A DNA stretch of 42,770 bases from Oscillospiraceae bacterium (lineage in GTDB: Bacteria > Bacillota > Clostridia > Oscillospirales > Oscillospiraceae), in NCBI GenBank assembly GCA_017516925.1, contig JAFXAQ010000065.1:1-42770 (forward strand), written 5' to 3'. Below, piece after piece: positions 31,100 to 39,760 of this stretch. A program made the position numbers and the translations under genes. The notes under the pieces are model-generated. The model had not been told where the DNA came from. It was given only the letters and a program-made list of their open reading frames with translations, and ran no database searches. Each line of letters starts with the position of its first letter. Position 1 is the stretch's first letter.

Positions 31100-32188
31100 A
31101 TGGACGAAAAGGTAAGCGCGCTCAGCGGCGGGTTGCTGGGTATGGCGGTTGGGGATGCCATGGGCTATCCGGTGGACAGGAAAATCTGGGATGAAATTGC
31201 CCAGATGTACGGTCCCAACGGGCTTTTGGGCTACGACCTTGCCAACGGCAATGCAGAAATTACCTCCTATACCCAGCTTGCCACCTTTGTTTGCAACGGA
31301 CTGCTGCTGGGCGCCATTCGCCAGAACCCGGAAAAGTACGGCCGATATATTTTGCTGAGCCTGCGGGAGTGGGCGAAAAGTCAGCAGCCCCGTATCAACC
31401 CGGAAAAGACCTTCTGCTGGGTGGCCCAGGTGCCCACCATGCGCCGGCGGCTGTGTATGGACACCCGGATGCTGGATGCCCTGACAAGAGATGTGGTGGG
31501 AACCCCGGAAAAGCCGGTGTTCCGGTCTGTGTTTCCCGGCGCCTTATCTGCGGCGGCGGCGGTGGGACTTTCGGGACTGTCCTGCAAGCTGACAAGAGAC
31601 GCCGTTGCCCGGTTGGGCATGGAGGCGGTGGCGGTAACCCACGGCGAGCCGGAGGCATTTTTGTCCGGCGCGTTTGCGGCGCTGGCGGTGGATGGGGTGC
31701 TGCGTACCCCGGGAATGCCGCTGACGGAGCTGTATGAGCAGCTTTGCCTGTATATAGAGGAAACCTACGCACAGGTCTATCCGGAGGCGGTGCAGGGATT
31801 GACAGCCGGGGTGCGTCAGGCGCTGGTGCTGACCAGGGATGCAGAGCTTTCTCCGCTGGCGGCGATGACCCTTTTGGGGTGCGCCACTGCTGCTGAGTGT
31901 GTGGCGGGAATGGTGTACGCATCTGCGGTACATCCGGCGAATTTTGACGAGGCGATGATTGTTTCGGTGAACCATTCCGGCAGAAGCAGCTGTGTGGCGG
32001 CGCTGACCGGTGCGGTGCTGGGTGCAAGGCTGGGCAAGGATGCGCTGCCGGAATTCTATCTGGAATCGCTGGAGAGCACTTGGGTGATGGAGGAGCTTGC
32101 CACGGATATGACCCAGGTCCGGCAGGTGAGTAAAATCTTCGATGACAGCTGGGACCATAAGTATGTGCAGGGTCTTCCCACAAGATAA
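31100..32188 (+). CDS. ADP-ribosylglycohydrolase-family protein lacking metal-binding residues
   Basis: 362 residues, all-helical. The family opening GGLLGMAVGDAMGYP (residues 10-24) and the C-terminal helix AALTGAVLGARLG are preserved, so it belongs to the DraG/ARH fold. Active members bind two metals through a T-D-D-T motif and a G-D-x-D-[ST] motif. Here the first reads TSYT (residues 55-58) and the second GRSSC (294-298), so the acidic ligands are gone in both. It is probably not a hydrolase, and may bind ADP-ribosylated or nucleotide ligands (inference). It has its own promoter, and ATG follows CAGGAGG. Confidence 0.85.
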   Translation: MDEKVSALSGGLLGMAVGDAMGYPVDRKIWDEIAQMYGPNGLLGYDLANGNAEITSYTQLATFVCNGLLLGAIRQNPEKYGRYILLSLREWAKSQQPRINPEKTFCWVAQVPTMRRRLCMDTRMLDALTRDVVGTPEKPVFRSVFPGALSAAAAVGLSGLSCKLTRDAVARLGMEAVAVTHGEPEAFLSGAFAALAVDGVLRTPGMPLTELYEQLCLYIEETYAQVYPEAVQGLTAGVRQALVLTRDAELSPLAAMTLLGCATAAECVAGMVYASAVHPANFDEAMIVSVNHSGRSSCVAALTGAVLGARLGKDALPEFYLESLESTWVMEELATDMTQVRQVSKIFDDSWDHKYVQGLPTR

Positions 32189-32222
32189 ATTGAAATAATC
32201 ATATTTTTTCTTCAAAAAACCC

Positions 32223-32251
32223 TTGCAAAATTCAAAAAAGGGTGGTATACT
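32223..32251 (+). promoter_or_regulatory. Promoter of the rimP-nusA-infB operon
   Basis: TTGCAA (32223-32228), a 17-bp spacer and TATACT (32246-32251). Confidence 0.85.
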
Positions 32252-32279
32252 ACCTAAAGTAAGAATAAGTTTTGATGGA

Positions 32280-32306
32280 GAGAGGGGTTCAGCCCCTCTC
32301 TTTTTT
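32280..32306 (+). terminator. Attenuator-like terminator in the rimP-nusA leader
   Basis: An 8-bp perfect stem GAGAGGGG with CCCCTCTC (32280-32287, 32293-32300), 5-nt loop and six Ts lie about 25 nt after the expected start site and 150 nt before rimP. In Bacillus, NusA controls its own operon by terminating transcription in this leader, and this hairpin is in the matching place (function inferred). The remaining leader to 32453 holds no other structure I can name. Confidence 0.8.
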
Positions 32307-32453
32307 GCAGGTTTCTTGCCGCCAATGCTTCGTAAAAGCTCTTGGCAATACAGCAAGTGTTCCCTGCGAAATTTTACTTGTCTTGACGGCAAGCTACTCT
32401 GCAAAACCCTTTGCTGTGGCAGGGAAAGGCTGAAAAGCGAAAAGGAGGAAGCT

Positions 32454-32906
32454 ATGAAAATTACAGAGCTGGTGGAAAGCTTTGCAAAGCCGGTGGTGGA
32501 AGCAAACGGCTGCAGGCTGTGGGACGTGGAATACGTCCGGGAGGGCTCGGAGCGTTTTTTGCGTCTTTATATTGATAAGGACGGCGGCGTGGATATTGAC
32601 GACTGCGAAAAGGTCCATCGGGCAATGGACCCGATTTTGGATGAAAAGGACCCGATTGCGGAAAGCTACCATTTTGAGGTATGCTCCGCCGGATTGGAAC
32701 GGGCGCTGAAACGCCCCTCGGATTTTGAAGCTTTTATGGGAAGTCCCATTTTGATTAAGCTGTACCGCCCCAGAAACGGTCTGAAGGAAATTCCTGCGAT
32801 CCTGCAGGGCTATGAGGACGGTCGTATTACCGCGCAGGCAGGAAAAGAAACCGTTACGTTTGAAAAATCAGAGGTGGCGTTGGTGCGCCTCAGAGTAGAG
32901 TTTTAA
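32454..32906 (+). CDS. rimP: Ribosome maturation factor RimP
   Basis: 150 residues, the normal size. The N-terminal domain has the family segment VEANGCRLWDVEYVREGSERFLRLYIDKDGGVDIDDCEKVHRAM and then YHFEVCSAGLERALKRPSDFE, and a C-terminal SH3-like domain follows. It helps assemble the 30S subunit. AAAGGAGGA precedes ATG 32454. It is first in the operon and 13 bp before nusA. Confidence 0.95.
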   Translation: MKITELVESFAKPVVEANGCRLWDVEYVREGSERFLRLYIDKDGGVDIDDCEKVHRAMDPILDEKDPIAESYHFEVCSAGLERALKRPSDFEAFMGSPILIKLYRPRNGLKEIPAILQGYEDGRITAQAGKETVTFEKSEVALVRLRVEF

Positions 32907-32919
32907 GGAGGAAGGAACA

Positions 32920-34023
32920 ATGGCAAGAAATACAAAAGCCAAGAAGCAGGCTGCCCCCCAGGTGGATATCGGCGCAGAGATTTTTGCCTCTTTGCGGGAT
33001 TTGGAAAAGCTGAAGGGCATTCCGGTGGAGTATATGGTGGAGCGGCTGAAGCAGGCGCTGACCAATGCCTACCGTAAGGACAGAGAGGACCATCGGGACA
33101 TCCCCGGTGAAAATGTGGAAGTGAACCTGTCTGAGCAGGGACTTTCTATGTATCTGGTGAAGACGGTTGTGGAAGAGGTGGAGGATACCGCCCTGGAAAT
33201 CCACATCGACGCTGCCCGGAACCTGAACCCCAATGCCCAGCCCGGAGACACTGTCCGGCAGGAAATCGACATTCAGAAATTCGGCAGAATTGCTGCCCAG
33301 ACCGCCAAGCAGGTGGTGATTCAGGGCATTCGTGAGGCAGAGCGTGGCGCGGCCTTTGAGAATTACTCCTCCAAGGTGCAGGAGATGCTCACCGGCACTG
33401 TGCTGCGGCTGGACCCCTCCGGGGATGTGTTTGTCCGGCTGGGTCAGGGCAATGAGCAGAACGACGCAATGCTCCGCCTTTCCGAGCAAATCCCCGGCGA
33501 GAGCTATGCCCCCGGCGATTTGGTCCGGGTGTATGTGCTGGGTGTGCACAAGGGTCAAAGAGATACCCTGGTGCAGGTGTCCCGCACCCACCCCAATCTG
33601 GTGCGCCGCCTGTTTGAGCTGGAGACCCCGGAAATTGCCGACGGTCAGGTGGAAATCCGCAACATTGCCAGAGAGCCCGGCAGCCGTACCAAGATTTCCG
33701 TCCGTGCCGCAATGGAGGACGTGGATCCCGTAGGCGCCTGCGTCGGTCCCAGAGGCGGACGTGTGGCAGCGGTTGTGGAGGAGCTCCACGGCGAGAAGAT
33801 TGATATTGTGGTCTACAGCGAAGACCTTTGTGAGTATGTCCGCGCTGCGCTGAGCCCTGCAGAGGTCATCAGCGTAACCCCGGTGGAGGGTCAGAAGGCC
33901 TGCACCGTGGTGGTACCGGACAATCAGCTGAGCCTTGCCATCGGCAAGGAGGGTCAGAATGCCCGTCTGGCTGCAAAGCTTACCGGCTGCAAGATTGACA
34001 TCAAGCCGGAAAGCCAGGCATAA
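32920..34023 (+). CDS. nusA: Transcription termination/antitermination factor NusA
   Basis: 367 residues, the short Firmicute form without the proteobacterial acidic repeats. Order: N-terminal RNA-polymerase-binding domain (about 15-130), S1 domain with GTVLRLDPSGDVFVRLG (about 157), then KH1 containing DPVGACVGPRGGRV and KH2 containing LAIGKEGQNARLAAKLTG. It controls pausing and termination, and possibly its own operon through the leader terminator at 32280. GGAGG precedes the ATG. Some lysine-rich residues extend the N-terminus. Confidence 0.96.
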   Translation: MARNTKAKKQAAPQVDIGAEIFASLRDLEKLKGIPVEYMVERLKQALTNAYRKDREDHRDIPGENVEVNLSEQGLSMYLVKTVVEEVEDTALEIHIDAARNLNPNAQPGDTVRQEIDIQKFGRIAAQTAKQVVIQGIREAERGAAFENYSSKVQEMLTGTVLRLDPSGDVFVRLGQGNEQNDAMLRLSEQIPGESYAPGDLVRVYVLGVHKGQRDTLVQVSRTHPNLVRRLFELETPEIADGQVEIRNIAREPGSRTKISVRAAMEDVDPVGACVGPRGGRVAAVVEELHGEKIDIVVYSEDLCEYVRAALSPAEVISVTPVEGQKACTVVVPDNQLSLAIGKEGQNARLAAKLTGCKIDIKPESQA

Positions 34024-34049
34024 TCAAACGAGTTTCAGGAGGGAGCGTT

Positions 34050-34322
34050 ATGCAGAAGAAAATCCCTCAGCGTCAATGTATGGGTTGCCGGGAGCGAAAG
34101 GCAAAGAAGGAGCTGATCCGGGTGGTTCGGGAAACCGACGGCACGGTCAGTCTGGATTTCAGCGGAAAGCGCAACGGCAGAGGTGCCTATCTCTGCCCCA
34201 GGACGGAATGCCTGCAAAAGGCACAGAAGGCAAAGTCTCTGGAGCGCAGCCTGGAGGTGCCCATTCCACAGGAGGTTTATGACCGCCTTGCCAAGGAAAT
34301 GGAGGCGGAGGTTTGTGGATAA
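34050..34322 (+). CDS. rnpM: RNase P modulator RnpM (YlxR)
   Basis: 90 residues. The family signature PQRQCMGCRERKAKKELIRVVR at the N-terminus, with a CxxC pair, and GRGAYLCPRTECL in the middle are clear. YlxR proteins bind RNA and have been shown in Bacillus to modulate RNase P; the name rnpM follows that. GGAGGGAG lies upstream of ATG 34050. It overlaps ylxQ by 8 bp. Confidence 0.93.
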   Translation: MQKKIPQRQCMGCRERKAKKELIRVVRETDGTVSLDFSGKRNGRGAYLCPRTECLQKAQKAKSLERSLEVPIPQEVYDRLAKEMEAEVCG

Positions 34323-34731
34323 AGCGCTGAATTATATGGCTCTGGCCCGGAAGGCCGGACGGATTGAGCTGGGAGAGGAGCCGGTGGGCGCAGCAGCCCG
34401 GGCGCAGCATGCCCGGCTGGTGGTGGTTGCCCAGGACGCTTCCGACCACACCTGGCGCAGAGCGAAAAGCTTTGTGGCAGGCACCCAGCAGCAATGTATC
34501 AAGGTTCCCTTTTCCAAGGATTTTATGGGGATGGCCGTTGGCCGAACCAGTCTTGCCATTTGCGCATTTACCGACCCGGCGCTGGCGCTGGCCTTTGTAC
34601 AGGCGCTGCCTCAGCCGGAAGCCTATCGGGAGGTGCTGGAGGAACTGACCTTGCGGACAAAGCGTGTCCGGCAGCGTCAGGCAGAACAGAGAGCCCATCA
34701 GAAGAACAAGCAAAAAGGCAAGCGTAAGTAA
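34315..34731 (+). CDS. ylxQ: L7Ae-family ribosomal/RNA-binding protein YlxQ
   Basis: 138 residues from GTG 34315, with GGAGGCGGAGG inside the end of rnpM. The fold opens [19 protein letters not shown], and continues LVVVAQDAS and a strand-helix pattern typical of the L7Ae/L30e superfamily. A highly basic C-terminal tail (about 25 residues of Arg/Lys/Gln) is extra, probably for RNA contact. Between rnpM and infB it is in its standard place. Function: a K-turn RNA binder of unknown target. Confidence 0.88.
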   Translation: MDKALNYMALARKAGRIELGEEPVGAAARAQHARLVVVAQDASDHTWRRAKSFVAGTQQQCIKVPFSKDFMGMAVGRTSLAICAFTDPALALAFVQALPQPEAYREVLEELTLRTKRVRQRQAEQRAHQKNKQKGKRK

Positions 34732-34748
34732 TTATCGGAGGTGCGAGT

Positions 34749-37097
34749 ATGAGTTTAGAAAAATATCGTTTAAAAGACGTAGCTACGGATTTTGGTGTTG
34801 CACCCAAGCAGATTTCCCAGATTATGGAACAGTTTTTTGAGAAACCCAAGTCCAACACCCAGGTTCTTTCCGAGGAAGAACTGAATGTGATTTTTGATTA
34901 TATGACCCAGACCAACCAGATCGAATCTCTGGAGGTTGTGTTTGCGGTACAGCCTGCCGCCAAAGCGGAGCCCAAGGAAGAACCCAAGGCAGAGCCGAAG
35001 GCTGCGCCCAAGGCGGAGAAAAAAGAGGAAAAGCCCGCTGCCCAGCCCAAACAGGAGCAGGCAGCGCCCCAGCCCAAGCAGGAAGCGCCTGCCAAGCCCC
35101 AGGAGCCGGAACGGAGACGGGAGCGCCGGGTGGTGGATACCTCTGCGGTGCAGGTGAACACCCGCCGTTTCGACGATGTGGATAATCTGGTGTCCGAGCG
35201 TGTGCAGAACTACCAGGGCGGTAAGCAGAAGTTCGGCAAGAAGGGTCAGCAGCAGAATAAGAAGGACAACAAGTTCAAGGGCAACAAGGCAAGAAATGAG
35301 GAGCAGGAGAAGCTGCGCCGTCTGCAGATGGAGGTTGCCCGGAAAGCTCCGGTTACGGTGAAGATTCCCGAGGAAATTACCGTGGGCGAGCTGGCTTCCC
35401 GGATGAAGAAAACCGCCGGTGAGGTCATTAAGTGCCTGATGAAAAACGGCGTAATGGCTGCCATCAACCAGACCATTGATTTTGACACCGCAGAATTTGT
35501 GGCGGTGGAGCTGGGCTGCAAGGTGGAAAAGGAAATCACCGTCACCATTGAAGAACGGATTATCGACGACCACGTGGATACTGCCGAGGAGCTGGTTACC
35601 CGTGCCCCCGTTGTGGTGGTGATGGGTCACGTTGACCACGGCAAGACCTCTACGCTGGATGCTATCCGCAAGACCAATGTGACCACCGGTGAGGCTGGCG
35701 GCATTACCCAGCACATCGGCGCATATACCGTGGAAATCAACGGACAGATGATTACCTTCCTGGACACCCCCGGTCACGCAGCCTTTACCTCTATGCGTGC
35801 CCGTGGCGCAAAGTCTACGGATATTGCCATTCTGGTGGTTGCCGCCGATGACGGCATTATGCCCCAGACCATTGAGTCTATCAACCATGCCAAGGCTGCC
35901 GAGGTGCCTATCATTGTTGCCATCAACAAAATGGATAAGCCCGAGGCAAACCCCGACCGGATTAAGCAGCAGCTGACCGAGCACGAGCTGATTCCCGAGG
36001 AGTGGGGCGGCGATACGGTGATTGTTCCCATTTCCGCCAAGACCGGTATGGGTCTGGAAGAGCTGCTGGAAATGGTGCTGCTCACTGCCGAGGTGCAGGA
36101 GCTGAAGGCAAACCCCAACCGCCGTGCCAAGGGTACGGTTATCGAGGCCCGTCTGGACAAGAACCGTGGTCCGATTGCCACCCTGCTGGTGCAGAACGGT
36201 ACCCTCAACCAGGGCGATATCGTCATTGCCGGTACCGCTGTGGGTCACGTCCGTGTGATGACCAACGACAAGGGTCGTACCGTCAAGTCCGCAGGTCCTT
36301 CCGTGCCTGTGGAGATTACGGGTCTGGCGGAAGTGCCCGCCCCCGGCGACGAGTTCAATGCTGTTACCGACGAGCGTATGGCAAGAGAATTGGTGGAGCA
36401 GCGTAAGCAGGCTGCCAAGGATGCTGCCGCCAACGCTATGCAGAAGGTGACCCTGGATAATCTGTTTGCCAAGATGCAGGAGGGCCAGATGAAGGAGCTG
36501 CCCCTGATTGTCAAGGCAGACGTGCAGGGCTCTGCGGAAGCGGTGAAGGCCTCTCTGGAGAAGATTTCCAACGAGGAAGTTCGTGTGAAGGTGATCCACA
36601 CCGGTGTGGGCGCCATCAACGAAAGCGATATTCTGCTGGCTACCACTGCCGGGGCTATCATTGTGGGCTTTAATGTCCGTCCCGATGCCGGTGCCCAGGC
36701 CAGCGGTCAGCGTGCCAACGTGGATATGCGGTTCTACCGGGTTATCTACGATGCCATCGACGAAATCGAGGCGGCAATGAAGGGTATGCTGGCGCCCAAG
36801 TTCGAGGAAGTGATTATCGGTCACGCTGAGGTGCGTATGACCTACAAGGTTTCCGCCATTGGTACCATTGCCGGCTGTATGGTCAAGGACGGCAAGGTTA
36901 CCCGGGAGTCTCAGGTCCGTGTGCTTCGTGACAACATTGTCATTCACGAGGGCGAAATCGGCTCTTTGCAGCGGTTTAAGGACGCTGCCAAGGAGGTCAC
37001 TGCCGGTTATGAGTGCGGCATGAGCGTTTTGAAGTTCAACGACATCAAAGAGGGCGATATCTTTGAATGTTTTGAGATGCAGGAGATTAAGCAGTAA
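34749..37097 (+). CDS. infB: Translation initiation factor IF-2
   Basis: 782 residues. A short N-terminal IF2 subdomain (residues 3-55) is followed by a low-complexity Ala/Pro/Lys/Glu linker (75-120), a second IF2-N segment (about 205-255), then the G domain starting near residue 288 with GHVDHGKTS, the switch II DTPGH and NKMD. The C-terminal IF2-C domains end with [11 protein letters not shown]. It places initiator tRNA on the ribosome. ATTATCGGAGGTGCG lies just upstream of ATG 34749. Confidence 0.97.
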   Translation: MSLEKYRLKDVATDFGVAPKQISQIMEQFFEKPKSNTQVLSEEELNVIFDYMTQTNQIESLEVVFAVQPAAKAEPKEEPKAEPKAAPKAEKKEEKPAAQPKQEQAAPQPKQEAPAKPQEPERRRERRVVDTSAVQVNTRRFDDVDNLVSERVQNYQGGKQKFGKKGQQQNKKDNKFKGNKARNEEQEKLRRLQMEVARKAPVTVKIPEEITVGELASRMKKTAGEVIKCLMKNGVMAAINQTIDFDTAEFVAVELGCKVEKEITVTIEERIIDDHVDTAEELVTRAPVVVVMGHVDHGKTSTLDAIRKTNVTTGEAGGITQHIGAYTVEINGQMITFLDTPGHAAFTSMRARGAKSTDIAILVVAADDGIMPQTIESINHAKAAEVPIIVAINKMDKPEANPDRIKQQLTEHELIPEEWGGDTVIVPISAKTGMGLEELLEMVLLTAEVQELKANPNRRAKGTVIEARLDKNRGPIATLLVQNGTLNQGDIVIAGTAVGHVRVMTNDKGRTVKSAGPSVPVEITGLAEVPAPGDEFNAVTDERMARELVEQRKQAAKDAAANAMQKVTLDNLFAKMQEGQMKELPLIVKADVQGSAEAVKASLEKISNEEVRVKVIHTGVGAINESDILLATTAGAIIVGFNVRPDAGAQASGQRANVDMRFYRVIYDAIDEIEAAMKGMLAPKFEEVIIGHAEVRMTYKVSAIGTIAGCMVKDGKVTRESQVRVLRDNIVIHEGEIGSLQRFKDAAKEVTAGYECGMSVLKFNDIKEGDIFECFEMQEIKQ

Positions 37098-37157
37098 AAG
37101 CGTTAGCCGCACCGCCAAAACGCGGTGCGGCGAGCTTGCTATTTAGGAGGATGAACT

Positions 37158-37535
37158 ATGGCATCCAATCGAATTGGAAGAATCAACGAAGAAATTCAGA
37201 AGGAATTATCTGCCCAGCTGCGCAGTGTCAAGGACCCCAGGGTGGCGGAGACTATGATTTCCGTGACCCACGTGGAGACCACCCCGGATTTGCGCTATGC
37301 CAAGGTGTATGTGAGCTTCCTGCAGGAGGAAAAGGCGGCGGAGGCAATGAAGGGGCTGAAGTCTGCCGGGGGCTATCTGCGCCGGGAACTGGGTCGCACC
37401 CTGAATTTGCGGTATACCCCGGAGCTGGTGTGGACGCTGGACGATTCCATTACCTACGGCGCAAAGATGATGAAGCTGATTAACTCCCTGGAGGTAAACA
37501 AAGATGACCGGGATGACGATAGCGCAGACAGCTGA
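37158..37535 (+). CDS. rbfA: Ribosome-binding factor A
   Basis: 125 residues. KH-like fold with RIGRINEEIQKELSAQLRSVKDPRV, the family hallmark DLRYAKVYVSF, and LRYTPELVWTLDDSI. It supports 16S rRNA 5' end maturation in the cold and in general. AGGAGGATGAACT precedes ATG 37158. A small GC-rich hairpin (about 37106-37133, CGCACCG/CGGTGCG) lies in the 60-bp gap after infB. It overlaps nrnA by 32 bp. Confidence 0.95.
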   Translation: MASNRIGRINEEIQKELSAQLRSVKDPRVAETMISVTHVETTPDLRYAKVYVSFLQEEKAAEAMKGLKSAGGYLRRELGRTLNLRYTPELVWTLDDSITYGAKMMKLINSLEVNKDDRDDDSADS

Positions 37536-38463
37536 CTGGCTGCTGGCGCGGGACAATTTTGTGCTCCTGACCCACCGCAAGCCTGACGGGGATACCCTGG
37601 GCTCTGCCGCCGCCCTTTGCCGGGGTCTGCGGCAGAAGGGGAAAACTGCCCACGTTTTGGAAAATGACGAGGTCACTGCGCTGTATGCCCCTTTGCTGGA
37701 AGGGCTCACCAAGCCCCATCCGGAGGAAGGTGATATTCTCGTTGCGGTGGATGTGGCGGCGGACAATATGCTGCCCCAGGTCTTTATGGAGATGAAAAAC
37801 TGCATCGATTTGCGGATTGACCACCACGGCTCCGGGCGGGAGTATACGCCCTATGAGCTGGTGGATGCCCAGTCTGCCGCCTGCGCAGAGCTTGTCTGGG
37901 AGCTGCTGCTGGATATGGGTGTGGACCCGGACAAGGAAATGGCAGAGGCAGTTTATGTGGGTGTTTCCACAGATACCGGCTGCTTCCGCTATGCCAATAC
38001 CAATGCCCATACCTTTGATGTAGCTGCCGATTGCGCTGCCACCGGGGCGGATGTGTTTGAATGGAACCGAAAGCTCTTTGACACCAATTCTCTGGCAAAG
38101 CTGCGGCTGCAGGCCTGGGTCGTGGATAACCTGAAGCTTTTGTGCGGCGGCGAGGTTGCCCTTTGCGCTTTGCCCAAGGCGGTGGAAGCGGAAATCGGTG
38201 TGGATGAAGACGATATGAACAACATTTCCGGCTTTTTGCGGAGCATTGAGGGCGTGTGCATTGCAGCGCTGCTGCGGGAGGCTTGTGAGGGAAGCACCAA
38301 GGTTTCCGTCCGTTCCGTTCCCGGGTATAATGCGGCATATTTCTGCGAGCAGTTTGGCGGCGGCGGTCATGCCGGCGCAGCTGGCTGTTCCATCCGCAAG
38401 AGCTTGGCAGAGGCTGCCGCGGAAGTGGAAGAAGTGCTGAAAAAATGGGGCGAGGCGCTATGA
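37504..38463 (+). CDS. nrnA: DHH-family phosphoesterase (NrnA-like oligoribonuclease/pAp phosphatase)
   Basis: 319 residues. Motifs in order: HRKPDGDTLGSAAAL (I), VAVDVAA (II), DHHGSG (III), VYVGVSTDTGCFRYANT (IV) and the DHHA1 end GGGGHAGAAG. NrnA degrades short RNA and removes the 3'-phosphate of pAp. ATG 37504 follows GGAGG at 37490 by about 9 bases; a second ATG 37513 would also work. It overlaps rbfA by 32 bp and shares TATGA with truB. Confidence 0.93.
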   Translation: MTGMTIAQTADWLLARDNFVLLTHRKPDGDTLGSAAALCRGLRQKGKTAHVLENDEVTALYAPLLEGLTKPHPEEGDILVAVDVAADNMLPQVFMEMKNCIDLRIDHHGSGREYTPYELVDAQSAACAELVWELLLDMGVDPDKEMAEAVYVGVSTDTGCFRYANTNAHTFDVAADCAATGADVFEWNRKLFDTNSLAKLRLQAWVVDNLKLLCGGEVALCALPKAVEAEIGVDEDDMNNISGFLRSIEGVCIAALLREACEGSTKVSVRSVPGYNAAYFCEQFGGGGHAGAAGCSIRKSLAEAAAEVEEVLKKWGEAL

Positions 38464-39332
38464 ACGGCATTGTAATTGTGGACAAGCCCCAAGGCTGGAC
38501 AAGTCAGGACGTGGTGAGCAAGCTGCGGGGTGTTTTGCATACCCGGCGCATTGGCCACGGCGGCACCCTGGACCCGATGGCTACCGGCGTTTTGCCGGTG
38601 TTTGTGGGCAGGGGCACCCGGGGTGTGGAGTTTTTCGAGCACGCAGAAAAGACTTATGAAACTGTTTTGCGGCTGGGTGTGACCACCGACACGGAGGATA
38701 TTACCGGCGAGGTGCTGGAAAATCGAACAGTCAATGTGACAAAAGAGGCTTTTTTGGCTGCTTTGGATAGGTTTCGTGGAGAAATTCAGCAAATTCCGCC
38801 TATGTACTCAGCGCTCAAAATCAACGGACAAAAGCTCTGCGACCTTGCCCGCAAGGGTAAGGAGGTGGAGCGAAAGCCCCGGACCATTACCATATTTGCG
38901 CTGGATTGCCTGGACTTTGACGGGGTGAATGCCACCTTGCGGGTCCGCTGCTCCAAGGGTACGTATATTCGAACCCTGTGCAAGGATATCGGCGAAGCCT
39001 TGGGCTGCGGCGGCTGTATGGCAAGTCTGCGCAGGACCGCTGCCGGGGCATATACCCTTGACCGGGCGGTACCGCTGCAGACCCTCATTGAAGCGGAAAA
39101 TCCGGAAAGCTATCTTCTGCCTCTGGACAGCATGTTTGAAAAATACCCGGCAATGACCCTGACGGCAAAGCAGGAAAAGTGCTGCCGCAATGGGGCTGGC
39201 TTTACGTATCCGGGGGAGAACGGCACCTACCGGGTGTACGGACAAACTGGGGAATTTTTGGCGCTGAGCCAGATAGAAGACGGCGTTATGTCAACCGTAA
39301 AGAGCTTTTTTGATGCTTCTGCCTCCCTCTGA
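38460..39332 (+). CDS. truB: tRNA pseudouridine-55 synthase TruB
   Basis: 290 residues from ATG 38460, overlapping nrnA's stop. The catalytic motif GGTLDPMATGVLPV contains the nucleophilic Asp, and YEWVL-type ETVLRLGVTTDTED and CSKGTYIRTLCKDIGEALG are present, then a short C-terminal PUA-like part. It makes pseudouridine 55 in tRNA. The last codons (ASL) and the TGA stop at 39330-39332 lie inside the left repeat unit of the DUF559 element, so the element provides the end of the gene; the original C-terminus was probably a few residues different. Confidence 0.95.
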   Translation: MNGIVIVDKPQGWTSQDVVSKLRGVLHTRRIGHGGTLDPMATGVLPVFVGRGTRGVEFFEHAEKTYETVLRLGVTTDTEDITGEVLENRTVNVTKEAFLAALDRFRGEIQQIPPMYSALKINGQKLCDLARKGKEVERKPRTITIFALDCLDFDGVNATLRVRCSKGTYIRTLCKDIGEALGCGGCMASLRRTAAGAYTLDRAVPLQTLIEAENPESYLLPLDSMFEKYPAMTLTAKQEKCCRNGAGFTYPGENGTYRVYGQTGEFLALSQIEDGVMSTVKSFFDASASL

Positions 39333-39760
39333 TGAGGGAGGTGCCCCGAAGGGGCGGAGGGAGAGATATGAAACCTTACAATCGGGCAAACATACCGCTA
39401 GCCAAAGAACTCCGCAAGAATATGACCCCTTGGGAACGAAAATTGTGGTATGACTATCTGCGGTATTATCCAATTCGCTTTCAACGGCAAAAAGCGATTG
39501 GTGATTACATTGTGGATTTTTACTGCGCAAAAGCAAGGCTTGCCATAGAATTGGATGGCAGCGGACATTATGAACCGGAACAGGAAAGAAAAGACACCCT
39601 CCGTACTGCGCAACTGGAGAATATGAATTTGACGATTGTGCGAATTTGTAACCTGGATATAGACAAAAATTTTGCGGGTGTCTGTGAGTATATTGATATG
39701 ATCGTGCAAAATTCTCTCCCCCAGTCAGCTTCGCTGACAGCCCCCTCATCAGAGGGAGCC
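39321..39760. mobile_element. DUF559-carrying element with inverted double-hairpin ends
   Basis: Left end (39322-39365): hairpin CCTCCCTC-TGAT-GAGGGAGG, then GCCCC-GAA-GGGGC, then GGAGGGAGAG. Right end (39714-39760), read on the minus strand: hairpin GGCTCCCTC-TGAT-GAGGGGGC, then GTCAGC-GAA-GCTGAC, then CTGGGGGAGAG. The tails form a terminal inverted repeat. Between them lies a DUF559 gene starting 3 bases after the left end. The two ends are of different subtype (AGGTG...CGGAGGG and GGCTG...CTGGGGG), and the gene-less element at 1022-1136 has one of each as well. Mobility is inferred from structure and position, not proven. Confidence 0.75.
39368..39712 (+). other. DUF559 (PD-(D/E)xK-like endonuclease fold) portion of the fused frame
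   Basis: About 115 residues: LAKELRKNMTPWERKLWYDYLR, then FQRQKAIGDYIVDFYC, then LAIELDGSGHYEPEQERKD, LRTAQLENMNLTIVRICNLDI. DUF559 proteins share the Vsr/restriction-endonuclease-like fold; the IVDF aspartate and IELDG glutamate/aspartate are the expected metal ligands, and all are present here. The start ATG 39368 sits just after GGAGGGAGAG of the left repeat, which doubles as ribosome site. Its natural stop codon is missing, so it reads on through the right repeat into ribF. Confidence 0.85.

Noticed and set aside
34770-37118. 782-codon open frame on the minus strand opposite infB
   Set aside because: Antisense shadow of a confidently identified gene; a His/Leu/Gly-rich product with no ribosome site or family motif.
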